Source: Rhabdophis nuchalis (taxonomy: Eukaryota; Chordata; Lepidosauria; Squamata; Natricidae). Taken from it: DNA of 64,000 nt. This document shows positions 36,024-48,269 of this stretch, in pieces. Position numbers and translations under genes: made by a program. Every line of letters starts with the position of its first letter. The first letter of the stretch is position 1. The stretch is from the NCBI GenBank assembly GCA_039707465.1, contig CM077651.1, positions 25,657,019-25,721,018 on the forward strand. Direction: 5' to 3'. Below the pieces are notes generated by a model. It worked only from the letters and a program-made list of their open reading frames with translations, did no database searches and was not told the DNA's origin.

Positions 36024-36391
36024 TAATCACAAACTGCCGGCGTGCCACACTCATAATGCAATGCGTGCCCCCCCCCCAGTGTGCATACATGCATGATAGG
36101 TGCTCCCCCCCCCCATTTTTTACATGCTTTTTTTGCCCTCCCCAGGCTCCAGAGGCTTTATAGGAAGTGACTTCCGGTTTGCTCATAGAGTCATTTTTAG
36201 TCCTCTGGAGGCTTCAGGGAAGCTCCTGAAGCCTCCGGAGGGCCTCCGGGGGGCTGTTTTTGCCATCCCCAGGCTCCCATAAAGCCAGGGGAGGACAAAA
36301 AATGGCTTTAAAAATGGCTGGATCAGCTGGCCATCACGTACCTCACGTGCCCCACCAAATGGCTACGCATGCCATAGGTTTGCCATCACTG
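36024..36391 (-). mobile_element. hAT-like MITE, left end lost, next to UBAC2 exon 4
   Basis: The right end reads GGTTTGCCATCACTG at 36377-36391, the inverse of a CAGTGATGGCAAACC terminus also seen at 56837 and, as a fragment, at 20790. The left boundary near 36024 lacks a clear terminal repeat. Internally it has C runs and a GCCTCCGGAGGGCCTCCGG palindromic region. It approaches within about 20 bases of the exon 4 acceptor. Confidence 0.6.
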
Positions 36392-36959
36392 GCATAGGAG
36401 AAACCTGGGGCTCACAGGGAGGCATCCACAGAGCTACAAAGTACAGTATCTACATACACTTTGACATCAGGCCAAGACCTAATAATAATAATTACTAATT
36501 TAAGAGAATAATAATAATCAAGAGCCCCTAAAAATGGAGCACTGTATTCTGGCCTGGAATCCACAAGAAGCAATTACAATACAGTAACGTCACAAACAAG
36601 CCTTCCTACTTTTTAGCAAGTATCAACATATTCCTCCCCAGAAACACATGAGAAATACAGTGTGAAGTTCAACAAATAAGAGCTGGTCTTTTAAATATTT
36701 ACACCTATTCTCAAGAAGACAGCACTTGAGATAAGTGATACATGGTAGATGAGGATATACATAACTCATAAAACCTCGTAACAAATTGCTCTGTTAGCTG
36801 AATTCTGTCCAAGTTCCTGCTGTCCAGGACCTTTATTACTGATCTCTAAAGGTATCGTCTTGTGGATTTCTGCAATACAGAACAGGAGCAAACCAAGACC
36901 CAATTTATACACTTCAGTGCATACTCATACACTCACACAGAGAGTGCATGTTCACCTGA

Positions 36960-39900
36960 TACCTTAGAATAGAAATGGCCATTTATTCATTCAAGCTCGG
37001 GGGGTTTTTATTTAACTTGCTAATTCGGATTTTAGGGGGTTCCAGGGAGGAGGGTAGGGATAGTCAAGTGGGTAGACAGATGGAGATGGAAACAGCAATT
37101 AGCAGTAAGGGCCAGGATAGCAGTCGACGGCGGGAAGCGGAAGGCGAAAGGCAGGGGGATACTCGAGTCGTTCCTCAGGAGGGCATACCAATTCAGAGGG
37201 TCGTGGGGAGGGGCAGGACCGAGGGGAGACAATTTTTATCCTCCCGGTTGGTGGCACGCAGCCGTTGGTTAAAAACGGTCGGGTGCCACAACCCTCGCAG
37301 GCTAGGTGGCCAGGGAATACAGAGCCAGGGTCTGCGGCTGATGTTTTGCAACGCCAGGTCCGTTGTCAACAAAGCCCCCCTCATTAGTGACCTTGTGTCA
37401 GAGGGGGAGCCGGACCTGGTAGGAATTGCGGAGACCTGGTTGGGCCACGAGGGAGGTCATCCCCTCGTTGAAATGTGCCCACCAGGCTACCGCGCATTTC
37501 ATCAGCCGCGGGCCCTAGGCAGGGGTGGTGGGGTAGCGGTCATTATCAAGGAAGGCCTGGAGCCGAGAGAGACCATTGTGCCGCAGACCTCCGGCTGTGA
37601 GTCCCTTTGCATGAAGTGGGGCCTAGGGAGGCAGTTGGGCTTGCTGGTTGTATACCTGGCTCCCCGCTATGTAGCAGCAGCCCTGCCCGAGCTCCTGGAG
37701 GTGATCGCCACGGTGGCAGTGGAGACCCCCAGCCTTATAGTTATGGGGGACTTTAATCTGCCATCGTTGGGCGAATCATCCGCGGTAGCTCGGGAGTTCA
37801 TGGCTTCCATGACGGCCATGGACCTGACCCAAGTAATTCAAGGCCCCACTCATGAGGGTGGACATACGCCGGACCTCATCTTCGTCTCGGGCCAATGGAA
37901 GAGTGATCTGGGTACAGGGGACATAGACATCATACCCTTGTCATGGTCAGACCACTCACTTCTCCGACTCGACTTTCCGACCGCTGCTCCCCTCCGCGGG
38001 GAGGCGGAACCAGAGTTACCAATCTGGTACCGCCCCAGGCGCTTGATGGACCCGGATGGGTTCCAGACAGCGCTTGGGCCATTTCCTGTATCCCTGACCC
38101 GCGCCCCGATGGAGGACCTCACGGCCGCATGGAATAGTGCGGCCGTGGGAGCCTTGGATCGGGTCGCGCCCTTGCGGCCTCTCTCGCGGCGGCGAACCAC
38201 CCTGGCTCCTTGGTTTACTGAGGGGCTGCGGGTGATGAAACGCCGCAAGAGATGCCTAGAGAGAAGATGGAGGGCTAGCCGCTCTGAATCTGACCGGACA
38301 CAGGTGAGATCCCATTTACGGACTTACATTGTGGCGCTGAGGGTGGCCAAACGTCATCATTGCGCCACCCTCATAGCATCCGCAGAAAACCGCCCTGCCG
38401 CCCTGTTTAGGGTGACCCGTTCCCTCCTTCAACAGAGGGAGCGGGAAGCCCCGTTACAGGGTAGGGCAGAGGAATTTGTGATTTTTCTGCAGGAGAAAAC
38501 CGCCCAGATACAGAGTGAGCTAGCCACCATTCATGGCCCAGTGGGATGCCACGAGGGAGATCTTGTTTGGGAGGAGTTTGACCCCGTTACTTCCGAGGAT
38601 ATGGACAGGTTACGTGGGCGACTGCGAGCCACCACATGTTCATTGGACCCGTGCCCCTCCTGGCTTGTACTGGCATCCTGGGAGGTGACACGAGGCTGGC
38701 TCCAAGAGGTTATCAACGCATCCTTGAGTGAGGGTTCCTTGCCTGCCTCCCTAAAAGAGGCTATGGTGAGGCCCCTCCTCAAGAAGCCCTCTTTGGACCC
38801 AGCTCTTTTGAACAACTACCGTCCAGTCTCCAACCTTCCCTTCTTGGCGAAGGTTGTTGAGAGTGTGGTGGCACAACAGTTTCCCCGTCACCTGGAGGAA
38901 GTTGACTATCTAGATCCGCGCCAGTCCGGCTTTCGGCCCGGGCATAGCACCGAGACGGCATTGGTCGCGTTGGTAGATGATCTCTGGAGGGCCAGAGATG
39001 GGGGATGTTCTTCCATCCTGGTCCTATTAGACCTCTCAGCAGCTTTCGATACCATCGACCATGGTATCTTATTGCATCGGCTGGGGGGGTTGGGGGTGGG
39101 AGGCACCGTGTTGCGGTGGTTCTCCTCCTACCTCTCTGGCCGATCGCAATTTGTGCGTGCAGGAGAGCAGAGGTCGACCCCGAGACCACTCACATGTGGA
39201 GTGCCTCAGGGGTCGGTCCTCTCGCCTCTCCTGTTTAACGCATATATGAAGCCGCTGGGTGAGATCATCCGTGGTTTTGGGGTAGAGTACCACCTGTACG
39301 CTGACGACACCCAGCTGTACATATCTACCCCAAACCACCCCAACGATGCCGTAGCGGTGATGTGCCAGTGCCTGGAAGCCGTGCGGATCTGGATGGGAAG
39401 TAACGGACTTAGGCTCAACCCGACCAAGACCGAGTGGCTGTGGTTTCCGGCTGCCCGATTCAACCAGCTTTCTCCAACGCTGGCCATAGGGGGCGAACAT
39501 CTTGCCCCTGTGGATGGGGCGCGCAATTTGGGTGTCCTCCTGGATACCCGGCTGTCTATGGAAGAGCAAGTGACAGCCGTGGCCAGGAGGGCGTTTTACC
39601 AGGTTTGCCTGGTTCGCCAATTGCGCCCCCTATTGGATCGGGACGCCCTTCGCACAGTCACTCATGCCCTCGTGACATCCCGACTGGACTATTGTAACTC
39701 TCTCTACATGGGGCTCCCCTTGAGGTGCACCCGGAGGCTTCAGTTAGTTCAGAATGCAGCCGCGCGAGCAATTATGGGCACCTCTAGATTTGCCCATGTA
39801 ACACCGCTCTTGCGCGAGCTGCACTGGCTACCTGTCGTCTTCCGGGTGCGCTTCAAGGTGTTAGTCATCATCTTCAAAGCGCTCCATGGCTCGGGACCTA

Positions 39901-40337
39901 GCTATCTGCGAGATCGGATCCTGCCCCACACATCCTCACGACCGATTCGCTCCCACAGAGAGGGGCTTCTCCGGGTGCCGTCCACTAGACTTTGTCAGCG
40001 GGCGACGCCCAGGGGAAGGGCGCTCTCTGTGGCGGGCCCGGCCCTCTGGAACGACCTTCCCCCTGATATTAGAACGACCACCGACCTCCGCTCCTTCCGT
40101 GTAAAACTGAAGACCCATCTCTTTCGACTGGCCGGCCTTGAATAGTTCTCTCTGTCTTTTAACGATAAATTTTAATGGGTTTTTTAATTGTATTTTTAGC
40201 ACGGGTAATTTATTTAATTCTATTTTAGTAATGTTTGTATTATCGTATATTGTTTTAATTATGCCTGTGCACCGCCCCGGGTCCCTGTGGGGAGAGGGTG
40301 CGGTTAATAAATTCTAATTTATTATTATTATTATTAA
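36960..40337 (+). mobile_element. Near-full-length L2-like LINE with ATT tail
   Basis: The element includes the intact ORF (36975-40145) and a roughly 190-base 3' untranslated region. That region ends in a conserved block (CACCGCCCCGGGTCCCTGTG) and TTAATAAATTCTAATTT, then (ATT)n to 40337. The same 3' block is found in other copies in this window. The 5' boundary is set only approximately, by the change to GC-rich sequence; no target duplication was recognised. Confidence 0.8.
36975..40145 (+). CDS. Intact L2-like LINE ORF (endonuclease and reverse transcriptase)
   Basis: This uninterrupted 1056-codon frame encodes a non-LTR retrotransposon polyprotein. An apurinic-type endonuclease spans about residues 120-335 (N126 in MFCNARS, E153 in AETWL, GDFN at 258-261, SDH at 325-327). 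The reverse transcriptase follows: NNYRPVSN, then FDT at 691-693, GVPQGSVLSPLLF, and the catalytic YADD at 775-778. The C-terminal region ends ALWNDLPPDIR and LKTHLFRLAG, as in L2/CR1-type elements. I assign it to the L2 side of the CR1/L2 group because the 3' tail is an ATT repeat and differs from the CR1 octamer; this is a judgement from memory of family sequences. The residues before about 115 are low-complexity, so the true start is uncertain. Local G+C is much higher than in the host intron. It lies in UBAC2 intron 3, antisense to UBAC2. Confidence 0.9.
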   Translation: MAIYSFKLGGFLFNLLIRILGGSREEGRDSQVGRQMEMETAISSKGQDSSRRREAEGERQGDTRVVPQEGIPIQRVVGRGRTEGRQFLSSRLVARSRWLKTVGCHNPRRLGGQGIQSQGLRLMFCNARSVVNKAPLISDLVSEGEPDLVGIAETWLGHEGGHPLVEMCPPGYRAFHQPRALGRGGGVAVIIKEGLEPRETIVPQTSGCESLCMKWGLGRQLGLLVVYLAPRYVAAALPELLEVIATVAVETPSLIVMGDFNLPSLGESSAVAREFMASMTAMDLTQVIQGPTHEGGHTPDLIFVSGQWKSDLGTGDIDIIPLSWSDHSLLRLDFPTAAPLRGEAEPELPIWYRPRRLMDPDGFQTALGPFPVSLTRAPMEDLTAAWNSAAVGALDRVAPLRPLSRRRTTLAPWFTEGLRVMKRRKRCLERRWRASRSESDRTQVRSHLRTYIVALRVAKRHHCATLIASAENRPAALFRVTRSLLQQREREAPLQGRAEEFVIFLQEKTAQIQSELATIHGPVGCHEGDLVWEEFDPVTSEDMDRLRGRLRATTCSLDPCPSWLVLASWEVTRGWLQEVINASLSEGSLPASLKEAMVRPLLKKPSLDPALLNNYRPVSNLPFLAKVVESVVAQQFPRHLEEVDYLDPRQSGFRPGHSTETALVALVDDLWRARDGGCSSILVLLDLSAAFDTIDHGILLHRLGGLGVGGTVLRWFSSYLSGRSQFVRAGEQRSTPRPLTCGVPQGSVLSPLLFNAYMKPLGEIIRGFGVEYHLYADDTQLYISTPNHPNDAVAVMCQCLEAVRIWMGSNGLRLNPTKTEWLWFPAARFNQLSPTLAIGGEHLAPVDGARNLGVLLDTRLSMEEQVTAVARRAFYQVCLVRQLRPLLDRDALRTVTHALVTSRLDYCNSLYMGLPLRCTRRLQLVQNAAARAIMGTSRFAHVTPLLRELHWLPVVFRVRFKVLVIIFKALHGSGPSYLRDRILPHTSSRPIRSHREGLLRVPSTRLCQRATPRGRALSVAGPALWNDLPPDIRTTTDLRSFRVKLKTHLFRLAGLE

Positions 40338-40407
40338 GCTGCTATATACTAGTCTATATATTAGATACAGACAAATAAAAACAGTGAAATATATGTATAA
40401 CATTATA

Positions 40408-41412
40408 CAAGTAGTTCTCAACTTATGATGGTTCACCTTATGACAATCTAAATTAATGACAGCCTTGGAAAGGGTACTTTACAATATATAAAGCAGAGTT
40501 CCCCAATTTTTCTGGTTTTGCAGACCCGGGAGGGAGGAGGGAATGTTTTCGCGCAAGAGGTGGGCAAGCATGCGCATGAGTGCCTAAGCTCGATTTGCAC
40601 GAGTGGTAGGCACACATGCACACCACTTACACAAATGGAGCATGCACACATGCACCTGCCTGCTGCTCACACAAGTGGGGATGCGTACACACGCATTCGC
40701 CTGCCACTTCCGCGGTCCACTTCTGAACAGCTCCCGGCCTGGTAGTGGGCCGCAGCCCAGAGGTTGGGGACCCCTGGTATACAGCGCTTCTGACTGTTGC
40801 ACCACCTCTCCGTGGTCACATGATTGTGATCGGTGTACTTAGCAATTTGTTTGCTCTTATGACAGATTGCCAAACACCCAGTGATCATGTGATCACCCTC
40901 AATGGGGAAGTCAAAGAAGATTGAAAGCTACTGCTGTCTGCCAAGAGGTCTGAAGGAACTCTGCCCCCAAATCCAAGCAGGCATAAGACTGAACTCCTTT
41001 GGCAGGGAACTCTTTCAGCCAGTCCCCAGGGCAAGAAGGAGCCAAAATCCAAGCAGGATTTTCAGTCCATAACCAGAGATGCAATGCAGTAAGGTAAGGA
41101 GTCAGGAGGCTGGAAGAGACCCTCGGATGTCCAGCACAGGCCATGTGGGAGTTTCTTTCTGTTCAGGGGCTGAAAATTCTGCTTGGAGTTTAACAGTGAG
41201 GACTTTCAGCTCCTGAAAGTTAAGTTCCCATAGTTTCCCCATCCCCAAGGCACCCCCATGTTCTTTATTTGAGACTCTTGTCTGCTTAATGACCTGCAAG
41301 ATAATTTAATGACTGCAGCTGTTGAGTGAACCAGTTATATGACATCTCGCTTAACTGTTTTGCTCTATAACCAAATGTTTGATCCCAGTTATATTAAGTT
41401 GAGGACAATCAT
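40408..41412 (+). mobile_element. Family B MITE, diverged and split by a hAT element
   Basis: The left end CAAGTAGTTCTCAACTTATG at 40408 (after TA) and a right end near 41412 (AAGTTGAGGACAATCAT) bracket family B fragments at 40790-40915 and 41290-41412. A hAT MITE (40494-40776) and other unassigned sequence lie within. The pairing of the two ends is an inference. Confidence 0.5.
40494..40776. mobile_element. hAT MITE
   Basis: The ends CAGAGTTCCCCAA and TTGGGGACCCCTG are inverted repeats; flanks ATATAAAG and GTATACAG agree at 6 of 8 bases. The interior is rich in GCACACATGC-type alternating purine-pyrimidine sequence. Confidence 0.65.
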
Positions 41413-41880
41413 TACAAACAAATAATTTATAAATGCAGCCGTTTCATTATTTCCACTTAAAGCTCCCCAAAATGGGTATTCTTACTGCATTGCAAAAAGT
41501 AAACAAGGCTAGAGCATCATGAATTTGGAGTCAAAGTTTTCACACATTGCTGGGCTTCCACTTGTTTTTCTCATGATATATTTGCATAGCAACTGACTTA
41601 CCTGACAAACAAAGCTTTTCCACTATCACATTTTGTGTGAGGTTCAAAACATTTTTGGAAGGTGTCTTTTTTCTAAAATTAAATTCATTGAGCTAATAAA
41701 ATAGTAATCATTTTGCTTACTTTATTACTTAAAAATCCACTTTAAAATGGAAATATAAAAATGGCTCCCTAGAATTTTTGAATGCCTGTTGTGATAAATA
41801 CCGGAATAGGAAAAAGACAAATAAGGAATATAAATATATTACTTATGAAATGGGAGAACAAAACCAAAACATAAACTTAC

Positions 41881-42000
41881 TGAAAATTTTCTACTGCCAT
41901 ATCGCCTTTCAAATATTCTGAAGTTGTAGATAAGTAAACTACTGCAGAAAGTGTCTTTAAGATCAAGGCACACTGTTCGCCCACAGAGCAGCCTCCAAAT
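41881..42000 (-). CDS. UBAC2: UBAC2 coding exon 3
   Basis: The exon is 120 nt, phase 0 at both ends, encoding 40 residues (54-93). It begins IWRLLCGRTVCLDLKDTFCS and ends ERRYGSRKFS. The acceptor reads CCTTTTAG before ATTTGG; the donor is TCA followed by GTAAGTTT. The stretch from CLDLKD to RYGSRK is one of the most conserved parts of UBAC2. It lies between the first membrane segments of the derlin/rhomboid-like domain. There is no internal stop or frameshift. It is too short and too mid-frame to stand out as an open reading frame by itself, so it was found by similarity and splice sites. Confidence 0.95.
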
Positions 42001-42274
42001 CTAAAAGGTAATAAACAGTAGTCATCATTTCCACTTGCATTTTATGGAAATTTAATATACAGCAGGCAAACTTTAGCAGCTGGGAGATGAACTTTAAGAC
42101 AGGGGGCAGGTGCAGCAGGCAGGATGATATTACAATGATGGGGAGGGGGGGCAAGAGTTTCTACAAATTTCCTTCTGTATTTCTGAAGACATTGAAGTAA
42201 ATATATGTTTAAACACCAATGTTTAGTTTTCTCTCATGAAATGGCAGGAAGTAACATCAGTATTACTGGTTTGT

Positions 42275-42759
<485 letters not shown>

Positions 42760-44344
42760 ATTGAAGTTCAGCTCCCCTATTTCTGTTCAGGGACAGTAGG
42801 CAGATTCCATCTCCTGCCAACTCCAAAACTTGTTTGTGTCATAATGAAAGATGACGAAATGTAGCTTCCAAATGTCAACTACTCTTTTCCCTGAGCTATT
42901 TTACCCAAAGGAAGGACTTATATGAAAGATTTTCCTTATAACATTTACTTTATAAATTATATGTTAACTGAAGTCACATTTTCCAGTAACAGTTCTGCTC
43001 CATTTACCCACAGAAGTTCTTCCTACACTCCAAAAGCCACCAGCCCATAGCACAGTAAAGGTGTAAAACACACAAGGTCACAACATGCTGCTAATAGTTG
43101 TCCAAAAAAAAATCCTTCTAGCAAGGACAGTGCTATTGTTGGAACAAGTATTACCTTTCATCTCCATTTAAAGATACAAGTAAAAGAAGAATGTTAGCAT
43201 GCTTCAGCTACCCAGGCTTTAAAGTATGCTTAAAGGTAGCTATAAATATTTTGCCTGTGTTAACTTTTTTCCTTGCGGCCCTAATATCAGATATTCTTTT
43301 CAGACTAAGCTCCATCCTATATGCAGCTGAGCACTCCTATAATTTGTTCTGTTTCAATTATAAACACAGCAGGGAGAGGGAACAGATCTCATTCTGATAT
43401 GAAACAAGGAGGATTCCCCCCCCCCCCCACCATTTGCTGTATGCATCATTTTTCATTCATCCAGAGTCCAAAGCATTCTAAGTTAAGTCCAGCTGGGAAG
43501 AGAGAGAGAAAGTGAAAAAGAACCACTATTGAGGGACAAGAAGAAACTGGCACTAGAAGGACTCCAATTCCTCACCACTTGTTCGTTCCAACCACTTTCT
43601 AAATGTTTGGGACTTCTCCTTAAAGGCACACTGTTATCACTGTCACAAGTATTAACATCATTCCATTATCTCTATATCAATTTGAGGGTGGGAGAAAAAA
43701 AGAAGAAGAGCCCATAGTCCCAGCCTTTCAGTTTTAATGCACAACAAAGAATAAGGTTTTTTTCCCTCCCAAAGATTTCTGGGCAAATATACACTTATTT
43801 TTTAAGCCAGGAAGTTTGCTGAAAAGACTGTTTAGAGTAGATCATAACCCCATGAATTAAGATGTATAGGAGCTGGTGACCTGGGTTTAGAGATGCCACC
43901 TAGTATTATGTATAAAGCACAACTTCTAGCAGTATTACTACTGTCTGCGCAAGTTTCCCTCACCTGAAATACATTTGGAGCAATGTTTTTCTCCACAGTT
44001 ACCAGCACAACCCTTGGATGTAACTCATCACTTTTGGAAAAAACAACTTTATCTGTTTTTAATGGTGAAGAGTTTAACAGAACACAAGTTAATTAATTGT
44101 TAACAAAACTAACAAGAAAATAGAGACTTCCTCCTTCCCACACTGCAGCCACAACTAATTTCTCACATATCTACATTTTACATGAATGTTGCTCTGCTAT
44201 TGGTTGTGGTATGGAGTGCTACAGTACATCATTCTAAATTTAAAGTTCAAAATATTCACACCACAGCTCATATTAAAAAAAATTAAAGAACACCAGCCCC
44301 ATGTTTATCCCATGTCACAATATTATAAATCAATTGCTGCTTAC
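42760..44344 (-). other. UBAC2: UBAC2 intron 2, right part
   Basis: Unique-looking intron sequence right of the reversed L2 copy. No repeat or coding similarity recognised. Confidence 0.6.
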
Positions 44345-44472
44345 CTGAAATTCCTCTTTTACTGCTTGCAAATTGTAGGTAAAGAACTTTTGATAATGCT
44401 GAAAGAGTAGAGCCAGCAGTAGCGAGAAGATGCTTGGTATTATTAATAGACTCTTTGACAGAGGTGCTTTAT
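44345..44472 (-). CDS. UBAC2: UBAC2 coding exon 2
   Basis: The exon is 128 nt. Two bases complete the Tyr11 codon begun by exon 1, and 42 further codons follow (residues 12-53), beginning KAPLSKSLLIIPS and ending LQAVKEEFQ. It holds the first predicted membrane helix (SLLIIPSIFSLLLALLF). The acceptor is TTCTTTTGAAG before ATAAAG; the donor is CAG followed by GTAAGC. Junction phase and peptide agree with vertebrate UBAC2. The N-terminal helix of this family serves as an uncleaved signal anchor in rhomboid-like proteins; that role here is inferred from family knowledge. Confidence 0.95.
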
Positions 44473-45239
44473 CTTCAAAAGAAAACAAAATACACATAGA
44501 TCCAATGAAGTTATGGTGAGGATTCTTAAAACAGTTTAAAAAGCAATCTTGCTGTGTACTAATTTTTTTAAAATTATGCTTATAATTAAATCTATTAGAC
44601 TACTAAGAGATCTTTCCACCTCATCTCACCCAAAGTTTGGTTCAAATTGTGAAAACAAAACCAACTAGGCATATGCAGGAACTACCTAATTCATTTCAAA
44701 TGCTCAAACAAAGCCAGAAAATGATGTGGCATTTTGGGTTTCTATGGGAAAATTAAGTCCAACCTGATGCCTGAATCCAGAGTGTCTACAACAAACAAAA
44801 TTTTAGTCTCCTGTAGGATGCCCTGGAAATATAAAACAATTCTCTTTCTTTTCTTCTATTAGAAGAAATCAGACTGAAACACACAAGCAATTTAGAGCTT
44901 TTGAAAGTGTGCTAACAAAATACCTGATGTACTTTTAAAATATGATTTAAAGGAAAATAAATTGCTTAGAATATTGTTATTTTCAGATAGATGACTACTC
45001 AATGTTTTTAGCATAAGCATTGGGGGGGATGCTCAACCCAACAGCATAGAGAACACAGACTAGAAGCAGAAGAAACTTTATTATCAAGGGTGCTTTACTA
45101 TAAGAATAAATTTCTATCCTTTCTATAAGATAAATGAATTGTTAGGTGAAATCAACCTAAGCTCTGGAAAAAACCAAGATGAATTATTGGGGGAGGGGGG
45201 CATTGTTTTTCCTTTCCTCCCAAATGTCCTCACTACCCT

Positions 45240-45465
45240 TATGAGATGCTGTAATTTGAATTTCTTGTAATCTTAATCGATTTTATTTAGTAATTTTATT
45301 TGGTTTTAGAACAGGCCCCTAATTTAATTTACATATTAATTGACATTTTAAAGTATTTTATATATTCATGTCTTTGTTGTTTTTATTATGCCTGTTCACC
45401 GCCCTGAGTCCCGCAAGGGAGAAGGGTGGTATACAAATTCAATAAACATAAACAATAAACATAAG
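45240..45465 (+). mobile_element. L2-like LINE 3' end, diverged
   Basis: AT-rich 3' untranslated sequence leads to TTCACCGCCCTGAGTCCCGC and GGTGGTATACAAATTCAATAAACATAA. This is a diverged version of the same 3' block, with a CAATAAACATAA tail in place of ATT. It probably belongs to a sister subfamily. Confidence 0.65.
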
Positions 45466-46585
45466 GAAGAGATCTGACAGCAGTATCTCTATTGTCTTTC
45501 CAAATACTCCAGTAGCCACTAAGTTACTTGTGGAAGTCAGTGAGTGTGTTTAGGATTTTGAGAACATGTTTTGGCAGCTCTTTCAAAATAACTGCCAGGG
45601 AAGGCTCACCTAATCACAAAATCACCGGGATTGTTCCTTGCTATGTTGTCAAGCAACAATGGAGGTTCCCCATCACTCTTCTAAGTTGTTTTGTTTTCAT
45701 TTTTCTTGATTAGTGGCACTCCTTTGGGCAAAGCGTTGGGTTATAGCCAGCTACCATTTCCATTTGTTAAGAATGCCTGGAAAGCTCCTTTGTGGCTTGG
45801 GGCATTTTTATATGTATAATGAATATTCCGGCTTCCTTTTTTTAAAATTAACCGGGAAGAAAAAGTAGCTTGTAGGATTTACATCTAATCATAGGCTTAA
45901 TGTGGAAGGTGAGAATGATAAATATCCATATTAATTTCTACCATGAGTGTAATATTTCCAGGTTAATTTTACTGCTTTATTTATGCATACTTTATGCTCT
46001 ATCTATTACAGTATTGTGGTCGTATCTGGTGTTTTACTTCCTGTTACTTTATTAAAATATTTTTGTTAATAGTTTGTACACAGAAATATAGATGCATTTA
46101 ATAATGTATCCAAAATTCCTCAATTTAACATTCTGATTGTTATATTCTAACCTCTTGTGCATACAACATTCCACATTCTACCCACTGAATAACTCAAATT
46201 CAGCTCTCATAAAGGGGCATGAATTCCATTTTAGAATAACACTATTCCACGATATAAATTAAACAACTGAATTAAAGAGAGATTGTCCTTTTGTTATACT
46301 CTCAAGATTAAAAAAAAACATTTTAAGGTATGAGTCTATGCCATTTTAAAAGATTTAAGAAATATTGCAAAACATATTTTAATTTCCTAGATTGGTATAA
46401 AAATGATAGTCTGGTACAAAAATACTATTTAAACAATGCCTCTTAAAACTGTGTCAATGTTAACAGTTTTAAGAAAGGATGTTTTGTTATTAAGAGTTCT
46501 AAATACAGATGCTAATGAATAAGCTTTACTTGAAAACAATGTGTAAACCAAGTTATTCTTATTTTGCCATTGTTTAGTCTCAGTG

Positions 46586-46717
46586 CAAGGGTGTCAAATT
46601 TGTGACAACATATCACCACGTGACATATTGCAACTTTTTTCCCCTTCGCTAAAATGGGGCCGAGTGTGGCCAGCACATGACACATCGGGCCCACGGAGCG
46701 CGAGTTTGACACCCCTG
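46586..46717. mobile_element. hAT MITE
   Basis: The ends CAAGGGTGTCAAATT and AGTTTGACACCCCTG are inverted, with flanks TCTCAGTG and CCTTAGTG (6 of 8). A fragment of the same subfamily lies at 12648-12711, about 230 bases upstream of GPR183. Confidence 0.68.
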
Positions 46718-47132
46718 CCTTAGTGCAACACATGAACTAAGCTCTTGTACATTTTTCAACAAGTCAGGAGTAAAGCAAGCTCTGCTTGTGGATATGAACA
46801 TAGACATAGTGAATTAGTATCCTCTTATAATATGTTATTTGCATCAACAAGCACCTTCTATAAAATTAGCATCATGTATTAAGATTTCTTTCAAATATTC
46901 ATGAATGCTTTTTTTTAATCTGGTTCAATTTAGAACACTGTAAATACACAATAAGCAGTGAGCCCATACACAATTCAGTACCCATGCAGAAACCTGAAGA
47001 CATTCTATTTAGTACACCACATTCTTATGTGAACATTGTGGTTTATTTTAGCTCAAGATAATTATCAAAAAAGAAGATATCAAACTGATCATTGCTAAGT
47101 TCAACTAATTTCCATATTGTAGAAATATTTAT

Positions 47133-47480
47133 TTATTTATTAAACAAAAATAGGAATAATATAAAAATACAATGACAGGGATGATACGCACGCCCCCTCT
47201 ACGGACCTCTTAAGTATGAAGTTAATTTGTGATTAGACTATGAAAATTTGTAGCTGAGACAACTGAATCAGGTAAAGCATTCCAGACTTTAACAACTCTA
47301 TTACAAAAATCGTATCTTTTACAGTCACGTTTAGATTTACATTGATTTTAAAGCGGTTGTTTGCGCATGTATTATTGCAATTAAAACAGAAAAAGTCATT
47401 CACAGGTAAACATTATTACATACAATTTTGTATGCAATACCTAAGTCTGACTGCAAGCGACACAGAATCACAAATATAGT
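47133..47480 (-). mobile_element. Probable LINE 3' coding fragment, reversed
   Basis: The run GCATTCCAGACTTTAACAAC, TCTATTACAAAAATCGTATC and GTTTGCGCATGTATTATTGC is a pattern I associate with a reversed LINE C-terminus common in squamates. No open frame survives and the family is uncertain. Confidence 0.4.
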
Positions 47481-48269
47481 TGTTCCTTTTGTACAGAGCA
47501 CTCAGCTTCTAGTTTTTAACTTGCATTGTTAGCCACTTTCCACTTCTGCTTAATTTACCTAGAGAATTAACTGAGCAATGCATGACCAGCTCAAAGTTAC
47601 TAGATTCCTGGGATGTGCAGTATCATTTAATTGGGGACAAGGTATTAGAACCGTTTCTCACCTGAACTGGCAGGTATCTATATTTGTTCAACATGGTGGG
47701 CTACAAATAGTCCAGGAAAAAGATGTGCAGTTGTATCCATTGAGTCATGGAAATGTAATCACATACTTGATTCATACACCACATTGAACTATAAAATAGT
47801 TTATCTGGTTTTGGCTTAATGTTTTGTGAATCCTGTCACTGTGGTTTCTAAATCATGGTACATGGTTTAATGTACTTCTGCAAACATAGCAATTTATAGT
47901 GGCTTAAAAACCATTCACTATTAAGTCACATTTTAATTAGGTTGCAGTTAAAATTTATTGCCAAATTTATTGAACCAGATTTAGCAGCAGTTATCCAGCC
48001 CTTGTTACCATCCATCCTATGCATGATTGTTTGGAATAAGTTCATTCAATAGAATTTATATATGAAAAAAACCCCAATAATATTGGTAACAAAAAGCTGG
48101 ACTTTGGTATTAATGGTATGTTTACTCTGTATGAGTATGTACTCTCCAAGCAGAAGCAAGTTTGCAGTTTGAATGTACTCCTTGATCCCAACTGTAACTT
48201 GACTTTCAAGTAGCAGCTGTGTTGAGGAGCATGTTTACATAACTGTGATCAGAATGCCAACTGCAATCT

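Noticed and set aside
37850..39620. Minus-strand open frames of 94-183 codons
   Set aside because: They are shadows of the GC-rich L2-like ORF, which has the conserved catalytic motifs in the plus frame.
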